Below, in pieces: positions 13,847 through 19,883 of a DNA stretch of 19,883 nt. Numbering within the stretch: position 1 is the stretch's first letter; every line of letters starts with the position of its first letter. The notes below the pieces were generated by a model. It made no database searches, was not told the origin of the DNA, and worked only from the letters and a program-made list of their open reading frames with translations. Source of the DNA: Actinocrinis sp046724665. Lineage in GTDB: Bacteria > Actinomycetota > Actinomycetes > Streptomycetales > Catenulisporaceae. A program made the translations under genes and the position numbers. The stretch is from positions 1 to 19,883 of the forward strand of contig JBKOWZ010000157.1 in the NCBI GenBank assembly GCA_046724665.1, in the 5' to 3' direction.

Positions 13847-15474
13847 CGACCACGAACATCAGAGCCGCGCTGGCCGCCGACCCCGACCTCGGCGCGGGCA
13901 ACGTCGTGCCCAAGCTGATCGAGCACGGTGCGCCGCTCGACGGGCCTGGCCTCGCGTTCGACACGTCGGTCGATGGCCTGCCCGCCGGGCACGGCCTGAC
14001 CCTGGGCGAGCTGAACGAGCGGACCGCCGCGCGCGCGGCGTGGCTGTCCGAGCACGGCGTGCGTCCGCGCGACCCGGTCGCCGTTTACGTTTCGACCGCC
14101 GCGGACTGCCTGCTGACCTTCATGGCCCTGGCCCGGCTGGGCGCCATCGCGGCGATGATGAACCCGAACATCCCCGGCGACGTCGCGGCGCAGTACATCC
14201 GCAAGCTGCGAGCGGTGGCGCTGGTGACCGATCCCGTGCACCGCGACCGCCTCGGCGACCAGGATCTGGGCCTGAACCAGGTGTGGGACGCCGCCGAGCT
14301 GGGCTCCGGCGACCCGGCGAAGGCGCCCACGCCGTACCGGCACCACGCCGACGACCCGATCGCGATTACGCACTCGTCCGGAACCACCCGGATGCCGACC
14401 GCGGTCGTGCACTCGAACTCCAGCCTGTTCGCCGCGCTGCGCATCCTGCGGCTCTCGGCGCCGCGGGCCCAGGGCACCGAACGGATCCTGAGCGCCCTGC
14501 CCGCGCCGCACGCGGCCGGCATCATGACCGTCAACCACGCGCTGAGCAACCGCTCGGAGATCCTGTTCCTGTCCCGGCAGGACGACGGCGCCGCGGTGCT
14601 GTCGGCGATCGAGCGGTGGAAGCCCAGCGGCGTGTTCGGCTTCGCGGTCACCTGGGCCGAGCTGGCACGCTACGACCTGACCCGGCGCGAGATGGACTCG
14701 GTCTCGCTGTGGTTCAACACCGGCGACTGCGCACACGAGCCGCACGTGCGGCGCCTGGTCGCGGCCGGCTCGCGGCTGGTGGCCACCCGGGACGGGGTCA
14801 AGCGCGTCGCGGGCTCGTCGTTCGTGGACGGCCTCGGCTCGACCGAGATGGGCAACTCGGCGTTCTACATGGTCCACCGCGCCGACACCGACCACTACGG
14901 CCGCTGCGTCGGCAAGCCGCACAGCTTCGCGCAGATCGCGCTGCTGGACCTGGAGACCGGCGAGGAGGTGCCGACCGGGCGGGTCGGCCACTTCGGGCTC
15001 AAGTCGCCGACCCTGGCGCCCGGGTACTGGAACGACTCGGTGAGCACCTACCGCAACCGGTTCAACGGCTACTACCTGACCGGGGACCTGCTGTACCGCG
15101 ACGAAGCCGGCTACTACTACCACGTGGACCGGGCCGTGGACGCGATCGACCTCGGCGGCGGCGAGTGGCTCTACACGGCCATGTCCGAGGAGCGGATCCT
15201 CAAGGCCTGCCCGGACGTGCGCGACTGCACCGTGGTCGCCGCGTCGGCGGAGGGCCGCGTGACCACCGACGTGCTGCTCGAGCTGCACGAGGGCGCCGAC
15301 CCCGACGCCGACCGCACCGCGGCGGTCCGGGGCGCGCTGACCGAGGCCGCCGCGGCGACGCTGCGCGAGGTCGTCGTGCTGCGCGACGACGACCGGCTGA
15401 TCACCGGGCCCACCGGGAAGGTCCGCAAGTTCCTGATGCGCCAGCGGCACCTGGCCGAGATGGCGGTGCGGTGA
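13843..15474 (+). CDS. AMP-dependent acyl ligase (ANL superfamily, stand-alone)
   Basis: A 543-aa adenylate-forming enzyme predicted to activate a carboxylic acid as acyl-AMP and load it on CoA or an ACP. The P-loop region is ITHSSGTTRMPTAVVHS (175-191), A5 is DGLGSTEMGN (329-338), A7 is YLTGDLLYRD with D415, A8 is the hinge around DRAVDAIDLGGGEWLYT and A10 is PTGKVRK with catalytic K526. The P-loop departs from the consensus TSGTTGxPK: Arg183 replaces Gly and Thr187 replaces the lysine. The TTG start at 13843 overlaps the E1 beta stop and has AGAGGAGG 7 nt upstream, which settles it. (Hydroxy)mandelate from the HMS-like enzyme is an attractive substrate but fatty or aryl acids are equally possible from sequence. 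Confidence 0.92.
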   Translation: MTTTNIRAALAADPDLGAGNVVPKLIEHGAPLDGPGLAFDTSVDGLPAGHGLTLGELNERTAARAAWLSEHGVRPRDPVAVYVSTAADCLLTFMALARLGAIAAMMNPNIPGDVAAQYIRKLRAVALVTDPVHRDRLGDQDLGLNQVWDAAELGSGDPAKAPTPYRHHADDPIAITHSSGTTRMPTAVVHSNSSLFAALRILRLSAPRAQGTERILSALPAPHAAGIMTVNHALSNRSEILFLSRQDDGAAVLSAIERWKPSGVFGFAVTWAELARYDLTRREMDSVSLWFNTGDCAHEPHVRRLVAAGSRLVATRDGVKRVAGSSFVDGLGSTEMGNSAFYMVHRADTDHYGRCVGKPHSFAQIALLDLETGEEVPTGRVGHFGLKSPTLAPGYWNDSVSTYRNRFNGYYLTGDLLYRDEAGYYYHVDRAVDAIDLGGGEWLYTAMSEERILKACPDVRDCTVVAASAEGRVTTDVLLELHEGADPDADRTAAVRGALTEAAAATLREVVVLRDDDRLITGPTGKVRKFLMRQRHLAEMAVR

Positions 15475-15475
15475 C

Positions 15476-16948
15476 GTGACCGGCCCAGATCCCGGCGCCG
15501 GTTCGGGTCGCGCGCCACGCCGGACACCCGCATCGGCCGCGGCTACCGCGGCGGTGTACGACGGCTCGCTCAACACGCCGCCGGATCCCCTGCCCGTCCC
15601 CTCGGCGCGGGTGCCCGTGGAGTTCACCGCGCCGGACAGCGGAGTCGCCGAACTGACCTGGGGCCAGATGGAGATCTGGCTGGCGATGACCCGGCAGGGA
15701 TGGCTGCGCCTGGGCGGCATCAAGCCGCTGGAGCCCGGCACCACGATCGCGGATGTCGCCGAGGAGCTGCGCTACCTGATGACGCGTTACCCCTCGTTCC
15801 GCACGCGCCTGCGGTTTGACGGGAACGGCCGACCGACTCAGGAGGTGTTCGGCTCCGGTCAGCTCATGCTCGAGATCTACGACGCCGACGACGAGCGCGA
15901 GGGCGCGGCCGACGAGATCGCCGCCGCGGTCGAGGCACACTATCAGACCGCCGCGCGCGACTTCGTCGGCGAATGGCCGATGCGGGCCGGGGTCGTGCGC
16001 AGGCGCGGCGAGCCGGTTCAGCTGGTCGTCGAGACGTGCCACCTGGTCTCCGACGGCGCCGGTGCCGAGGTGTTCATACGGGAGAGCGCGGTACGCGAGA
16101 GCGCGCCGGTGACCGGGCTGAGCACGCTGGATCTGGCCCGGTGGCAGGCTTCTGAGGCCGGGCAGCGGCACCACGCCGCGACCGAGCGGCACTGGCATAA
16201 GGTCCTTGACTCGCTGCCAGACGTACCGCCTCGGGACGGTGACCCTCGGGAGCCGCGCCACTGGAGCGGGCGGCTCGACTCCCCGGCGCTGTACCTTGCG
16301 GTGCCGCTGATCGCCGAACGCACGCTGGTCGATCCCACGACCGTGTTCCTGGCGCTGTACGCGATCGCGCTGGGACGGACCGGAGTACTCAACCCGACGG
16401 TCGTGCGCCCGCTGGTGAACAACCGCTTCCGCCCGGGCGTCGCGACCGTCGTGACCAACCTGGTCCAGAGCGGCATCTGCGTCCTCGACGTCGCGGACGT
16501 CACCGTGGACGAGGCCGTCCTGCGGACGAAGCGCGCGGCCCTCACCGCTTATAAGTACGCGTACTTCGACGCGGAGAGGATCGACGCGCTGCTCGCGCGG
16601 ACGGCCGCACAGCGGGGCGGGTACCTCGGCCTGACGAACTACTTCAACGACCGCCGTGCCGGGCACCTGTTCAGCTCGGCCACGACGCCGGTGACCGCGC
16701 GGCGGCTGGCGGACGCGGTGGACGCCGGCACCTTCGAGTGGTTCGAGAAGAAGGACAACCCGTACGAGCCGCTGTTCCTGCACGTCGAGGACACCGCGGA
16801 CAGCATCGTGCTCAAGCCGTGCGGCGACACGCACCGCGTCTCCCCCGCCGATCTCGAGGCGCTGGCCCGGACGATGGAGGCCGTCGCGGTCGAGGCCGCG
16901 CTCGATCCGGCCGCGGTCACCGCAGTGTCGGCGGCGGTCAATGTCTGA
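15476..16948 (+). CDS. Free-standing condensation-domain acyltransferase
   Basis: A 490-aa protein resembling NRPS condensation domains and PapA-type acyltransferases, without adenylation or carrier domains. ELTWGQMEIWLAM (59-71) matches the C1 region, VVETCHLVSDGAGAEVF (184-200) holds the catalytic HxxxDG with H189 and D193-G194, and YLGLTNYFN (383-391) lies where the DFGWG-type motif is expected. The first His of the HHxxxDG motif is Cys188, which is tolerated in several C-domain families. About 50 N-terminal residues rich in Pro and Ala are probably disordered. The GTG start follows the ligase stop by 1 nt. It should form an ester or amide between a carrier-bound acyl group and a hydroxyl or amine; the donor and acceptor are unknown. 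Confidence 0.85.
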   Translation: MTGPDPGAGSGRAPRRTPASAAATAAVYDGSLNTPPDPLPVPSARVPVEFTAPDSGVAELTWGQMEIWLAMTRQGWLRLGGIKPLEPGTTIADVAEELRYLMTRYPSFRTRLRFDGNGRPTQEVFGSGQLMLEIYDADDEREGAADEIAAAVEAHYQTAARDFVGEWPMRAGVVRRRGEPVQLVVETCHLVSDGAGAEVFIRESAVRESAPVTGLSTLDLARWQASEAGQRHHAATERHWHKVLDSLPDVPPRDGDPREPRHWSGRLDSPALYLAVPLIAERTLVDPTTVFLALYAIALGRTGVLNPTVVRPLVNNRFRPGVATVVTNLVQSGICVLDVADVTVDEAVLRTKRAALTAYKYAYFDAERIDALLARTAAQRGGYLGLTNYFNDRRAGHLFSSATTPVTARRLADAVDAGTFEWFEKKDNPYEPLFLHVEDTADSIVLKPCGDTHRVSPADLEALARTMEAVAVEAALDPAAVTAVSAAVNV

Positions 16949-16981
16949 GCCCGGCCCACACGGCGCGAGCGGACCGGCCCG

Positions 16982-17911
16982 ATGACCGCGCTCGCCGACG
17001 TCAGCGGCTACCTGCCCGGAAAGCGGGTGCCCATCGAGGAGCCCGCCGAGCGGCTCGGCCTCACCGAGATGCAGGTCAGGATCTTCCGGCGCTACCACAA
17101 GCTGGCCGAGGTCGCCCAGGACCCCGACGGCGATCTGCTCGACCTGCTGCGCGGCGCGCTGGCCGGCCTCGACGGGCTGCGCGGGCGCGAGGAGCGGGTC
17201 CGCTACGTGCTGCACGCGCGCGCGTTCCCGGTCGTCGTGCCGTATCCGATGAATCCGGCGCGCGACCTGTGCGGCGAATACGGGCTCGGACACGCGGCCT
17301 CGTTCACGGTCAGCCACCACGCGTGCGCCTCGGGCCTCCTGGCGATTGACGTGGCGGGCCGGCTGCTCGCCGACGACGGCGACCCCGACGCCCTCGCGCT
17401 CGTCCTGACCGGCGAGAAGGCGTTCACGCCCGAAGCCCGGCTGGTGCCGGAGACCTCGTTCTACGGTGAGGGCGCCGCCGCCTGCCTGGTGCGGGCCGGC
17501 GGCAGCCGGGACCGCCTGCTGGCCTACGCCGTCGATCTGCGCGGCGAGTTCGACGGCGAGGGCGCGAAGCTCACCGCGCAGTTCCAGGAGGAGTACGCCG
17601 AATGCCTCGCCGCGGCGATCCTGGCCGCGGTCGAGCGGGCGGGGCTGGCGATGGACGAGATCAGCCTGATCCTGCCGCACAGCGTGAATGTGATCGCCTG
17701 GAAGCGGGTCTGCCGCGAGCTGGGCTTCCCGGTCGCGCGCGTCGTGCTCGACAACGTGGCGGTCAGCGGCCACGTCTTCTGCGCGGACCACTTCATCAAC
17801 TACCGCACGGCCCGCACGCGCGGCCTGCTGCGGCCGGGAGACCGCTATGTGATGGCCGCGGCCGGCGGCTCGGCCGGCGGCGTCTTCGCGGCCATGGTCT
17901 TCGAACACTGA
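16982..17911 (+). CDS. KAS III-like (FabH-type) condensing enzyme
   Basis: A 309-aa thiolase-fold protein. C115 in VSHHACASGLLA is the catalytic cysteine and H233 in LPHSVNVIAW the histidine; N258 in VLDNVAVSGHVF sits where FabH has its Asn. GGSAGGVFAAMVFEH is the typical C-terminal glycine-rich end. KAS III enzymes normally condense an acyl-CoA with malonyl-ACP, while divergent members such as PqsC, PpyS and CerJ make heterocycles, pyrones or esters. The ATG at 16982 lies 33 nt after the previous stop; its ribosome binding site is weak (GAGCGGA), so the start is the least certain in the operon. The gene ends in a 17-bp tandem repeat. It is followed by an ACP and a cysteine-less relative, likely partners. 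Confidence 0.9.
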   Translation: MTALADVSGYLPGKRVPIEEPAERLGLTEMQVRIFRRYHKLAEVAQDPDGDLLDLLRGALAGLDGLRGREERVRYVLHARAFPVVVPYPMNPARDLCGEYGLGHAASFTVSHHACASGLLAIDVAGRLLADDGDPDALALVLTGEKAFTPEARLVPETSFYGEGAAACLVRAGGSRDRLLAYAVDLRGEFDGEGAKLTAQFQEEYAECLAAAILAAVERAGLAMDEISLILPHSVNVIAWKRVCRELGFPVARVVLDNVAVSGHVFCADHFINYRTARTRGLLRPGDRYVMAAAGGSAGGVFAAMVFEH

Positions 17912-17942
17912 AGGTCTTCGAACACTGCGATTTCGAACACCG
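17896..17942 (+). repeat. 17-bp tandem duplication spanning the KAS III stop codon
   Basis: GGTCTTCGAACACTG occurs at 17896-17910 and again at 17913-17927, both preceded or followed by the same AA spacer, and a partial third copy TTCGAACACCG follows at 17932-17942. The first copy contains the end of the coding sequence and its TGA. TTCGAA is itself palindromic. It fills most of the short gap before the next ribosome binding site. Confidence 0.7.
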
Positions 17943-17977
17943 CGACTGAACACGGAACGGCACACCGAGGGAGAGCG

Positions 17978-18274
17978 ATGAGACAGCCGGAGACCGCCGC
18001 CCCGAGCGCCGACCCGGTCCTGCGCGCACGGCTGGTGGAGGGGATCGTCGAGCTGCTGCCCGGCGTCCTGGGCCGCGCGCCGGCAGACCTGTCCGAGCGG
18101 ACCGAGCTGATCGCCGCGCTCGAGATGACGTCCGTCGCTGCGCTGGAGCTGGTGCTGCGGCTCGAGGAACGGCTGGGCCTGGAGATCAGCGTGGAGGGCC
18201 TGGAACGTGCGGACCTGGCCACGGTCGGCACGCTGGCCGACTACGTCGCCGCGAACCTGCTCGACGAGGAGTGA
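17978..18274 (+). CDS. Acyl carrier protein
   Basis: A 98-aa ACP. The helix II region reads ALEMTSVAALELVLRLEERLG, giving S52 as the probable phosphopantetheine site with Thr in place of the Asp of the DSL motif. The C-terminal ADLATVGTLADYVA matches the conserved helix III/IV pattern. ATG at 17978 has a very strong ribosome binding site, GAGGGAGAG, 2-3 nt to 10 nt upstream, which suggests high expression relative to neighbours. It sits between the KAS III-like gene and the cysteine-less KAS gene, so it probably carries the substrate or product of that pair. It is distinct in sequence from the ACP at the start of the operon. Confidence 0.88.
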   Translation: MRQPETAAPSADPVLRARLVEGIVELLPGVLGRAPADLSERTELIAALEMTSVAALELVLRLEERLGLEISVEGLERADLATVGTLADYVAANLLDEE

Positions 18275-18278
18275 GCCG

Positions 18279-19238
18279 TTGCGCTCGACCGCGCCCCCGT
18301 ACGACCGCGTGCCGCACCCGGGCGAGGGCTGGGGGGTGCGCCGCGCCGCACGCCTGGCGTTTCCGGACCCGGCCGCCCGTGCACACGACCCGGCGTATGC
18401 CACCGACCTGGCCGTCTACCTGACCGACATGGTGAGCCCGCACGGGCTGACGCTCGACCCCGGCGCCTTGGCGCCTGCCGACGGCCAGGCGTACGACGAG
18501 ATGGCCCGAGCGCTCATCGAGCGGATCGTGCTCGAGGGCGAGCAGGTGGATCTGCTCGTGCTCGCGTACGCGATCCCCGACATCACCCCGGGCCGTTCCA
18601 GCGCCGTGCGCCTGAGCCGCGACTGCCCCGGCGTCCCGATGGCTTTCGCGGTCAGCGACCAGGGCAGCGCGGCCGCGTTCACCGCGCTGCGGCTCATCCG
18701 GCAGCGCGCCTCCGTCGGCGAGGGGCGCCGCGCCCTGCTGATCGTGCTCGAACAGGCATGGCTGCCCTACAAGCCGCACATCCCGGCGGCGGTGCCGGCC
18801 GTGCACGCGGCCGTGGCGCTGCTGTTCGGCGACGAGGACGAGAGCGCCGACCCGGCTGAACGGTCCGCGCGCCTCGGTCCAGTCGTGATGCGCACCCCGG
18901 CCGCCGTTTCCATGCTCCCGGCCACGGTCGGCGCGCTGCCCGGCCCGCCGCACGGCATCGCCCCGCTTGAAAGCACCCTGATCCTCGGCCCGATGCTGGC
19001 CGCGCGCACCGCCGACCTGGCCGCCCTGCCGGCCGGCCGGATCGGCTCGGCGCAGCAGCCGTACACCGGCCTGTGGTGGGAGCTGGCCGACGAGTTGTCC
19101 CGGCCGCGCGCCGAGCCGCGGCGGCTCGTGGTGGCCGACTACGACCCCGGTTCGCTCACGCTCTGCGTGGCACCGATCGACGTCGGCGTTCCCGCCGCGA
19201 TCCCGGCCGGCCAGCGCCACTCGAGTGAGACGACATGA
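18279..19238 (+). CDS. Cysteine-less KAS III/thiolase-fold protein (probable partner subunit)
   Basis: A 319-aa protein with thiolase-fold features but no catalytic residues. LLVLAYAIPD at 92-101 and MAFAVSDQGSAAAFTALRLI at 121-140 align with the FabH core strand and nucleophile elbow, where the Cys is replaced by Gly/Ser (G129-S130); no His/Asn motif follows in the C-terminal half. This is the pattern of PqsB, the inactive partner of PqsC, and of chain-length factors. I chose TTG at 18279: it is in frame, 4 nt after the ACP stop, with GAGGAG 7-8 nt upstream. The 3' end overlaps the convergent PPTase gene by 100 bases. Predicted role: heterodimer with the KAS III-like enzyme, shaping its pocket. 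Similarity is modest, so a separate function is possible. Confidence 0.72.
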   Translation: MRSTAPPYDRVPHPGEGWGVRRAARLAFPDPAARAHDPAYATDLAVYLTDMVSPHGLTLDPGALAPADGQAYDEMARALIERIVLEGEQVDLLVLAYAIPDITPGRSSAVRLSRDCPGVPMAFAVSDQGSAAAFTALRLIRQRASVGEGRRALLIVLEQAWLPYKPHIPAAVPAVHAAVALLFGDEDESADPAERSARLGPVVMRTPAAVSMLPATVGALPGPPHGIAPLESTLILGPMLAARTADLAALPAGRIGSAQQPYTGLWWELADELSRPRAEPRRLVVADYDPGSLTLCVAPIDVGVPAAIPAGQRHSSETT

Positions 19239-19883
19239 AACGGCTCCTCGCCAGACAACGCGACAGCGGCCCGGAAGCCTCGCGGCGCCGGAAGATCCAC
19301 GACGCGGTGCCGACCCGACGGCGCGGCGCCCGGCACGTCCACGACGATCCCGTCGCCGCCGTGCACGGTCTCGTGCCCGAGCCCTGCTTCGCCCTCTGCT
19401 TCACCGGGACCCCGGACCCTCGCCGGCGTGCCGTTCACGAACAGTCGCCCTCCGGCCGCCTTGACCACCGCCTCCTTGCGCACCCAGAGCCGGTTGAACC
19501 GCTCGGTCCGCGTCGCCGGATCCGGCGGAGAGCACACGAACGACACCTCGTCGGGCGGGAAGTAGCGCCGCGCCATCGTGGTCACGTCGAGGTGCGCCTT
19601 CATCTCCTGGATGTCCACGCCGACGCGGCGCGAGGTGGTGACCGCGACCAGGCACAGCCCGCCCGAGTGCGAGAGGTTGGTCTCGGCGCCGGTCCACGGG
19701 CCGCGCAGTGCGGGTTTGCCGTGCGGCCCGAGCTCCCAGCGCAGTTCGCGCGGCGGCGCGCCGAGGTGCCCGCCGACGATCAGGCGCTGCGCGGCGTGCG
19801 CGGCGACGAAGCGGCGGCGGTCCGCCGCGTACCGCAGCTTGTCGGCGCGGCCGCGCTCCGCGTCATCGAGCACGGACACGAAC
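19139..19883 (-). CDS. Sfp-type 4'-phosphopantetheinyl transferase, 5'-truncated by the window
   Basis: This enzyme transfers phosphopantetheine from CoA to carrier-protein serines. NLSHSGGLCLVAV, VGVDIQ and FNRLWVRKEAVVKAAGG are the three family motifs in order, with the Mg-binding Asp in VGVD and the Glu of RKEA. Gln replaces the usual Glu of the GVDIE motif. The frame is open to the right edge; GTG at 19879 is a possible start, but family members usually have 15-20 more residues before the DDAERGRADK region, so the true start is probably outside. A C-terminal extension of about 25 residues after VVSLEW runs antisense into the end of the KAS-like gene. It is the natural activator for the three ACPs of this cluster. 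Confidence 0.9.
   Translation of the reverse strand, partial: FVSVLDDAERGRADKLRYAADRRRFVAAHAAQRLIVGGHLGAPPRELRWELGPHGKPALRGPWTGAETNLSHSGGLCLVAVTTSRRVGVDIQEMKAHLDVTTMARRYFPPDEVSFVCSPPDPATRTERFNRLWVRKEAVVKAAGGRLFVNGTPARVRGPGEAEGEAGLGHETVHGGDGIVVDVPGAAPSGRHRVVDLPAPRGFRAAVALSGEEPFHVVSLEWRWPAGIAAGTPTSIGATQSVSEPGS

Noticed and set aside
13501..15744. 747-aa open frame on the minus strand
   Set aside because: It is antisense to the E1 beta and ligase genes, with Arg/Ala/Gly/Val-rich sequence and no family motifs. Typical of high third-position GC.
15401..18403. 1000-aa open frame on the minus strand
   Set aside because: It lies antisense to four well-supported genes (C-domain, KAS III, ACP and ligase end), has low-complexity Arg/Gly/Ala composition and no recognisable motif. 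It is a GC-rich shadow frame.
19225..19464. 79-aa open frame on the plus strand after the KAS-like gene
   Set aside because: It is antisense to the PPTase, Arg-rich and without motifs. Its ATG at 19235 follows no convincing ribosome binding site.
1..19883. CRISPR arrays, tRNA or rRNA genes, insertion sequences
   Set aside because: I saw no regularly spaced repeats, tRNA cloverleaf sequences, transposase motifs or flanking terminal repeats. The tandem repeats found are too short and few for CRISPR.

Overview
This is a very GC-rich, densely packed window with GTG and TTG starts, stop/start overlaps and actinobacterial protein families. It suggests a filamentous actinomycete (Streptomyces, Catenulispora or a relative). 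The sequence alone does not fix the genus.

The left edge (about 1-3400) looks like ordinary chromosome. It holds a partial proline-rich membrane-anchored protein on the minus strand, a PLP-dependent amino-acid deaminase/aldolase and a Pol I-like 5'-3' exonuclease. A hairpin at the exonuclease stop codon and a 15-bp tandem repeat separate this from the rest.

From about 3500 to the right end lies a compact, divergently transcribed biosynthetic gene cluster. The minus-strand operon (7749 down to 3500) encodes a SAM methyltransferase, an atypical acyl carrier protein, an MGT-type glycosyltransferase, an ABC-2 permease and a DrrA-like ATPase. All four junctions are 4-nt stop/start overlaps. A 395-bp intergenic region follows, with a near-perfect 26-bp palindrome and several other inverted repeats. 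The plus-strand operon (8145 to 19238) encodes an ACP, a FabF-type ketosynthase, a 4-hydroxymandelate synthase-like dioxygenase, a PhyH-type Fe(II)/2-oxoglutarate dioxygenase, ThDP-dependent dehydrogenase E1 alpha and beta, an AMP-dependent acyl ligase, a free-standing condensation-domain protein, a KAS III-like enzyme, a third ACP and a KAS-like protein without its cysteine. A Sfp-type phosphopantetheinyl transferase converges from the right and runs off the window.

Inferred logic: the HMS-like enzyme makes (4-hydroxy)mandelate from (4-hydroxy)phenylpyruvate, and the ligase or the ThDP enzyme loads carrier proteins. The ketosynthase and the KAS III/pseudo-KAS III pair (PqsC/PqsB-like) form C-C bonds, and the condensation-domain protein joins pieces through an ester or amide. 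The dioxygenase, methyltransferase and glycosyltransferase decorate the product, the ABC transporter exports it and the PPTase activates the carriers. No ketoreductase, dehydratase, acyltransferase, thioesterase, E2/E3, hydroxymandelate oxidase or regulator is visible, so the cluster may extend to the right or borrow functions from primary metabolism. I do not recognise this gene combination as a known product cluster.
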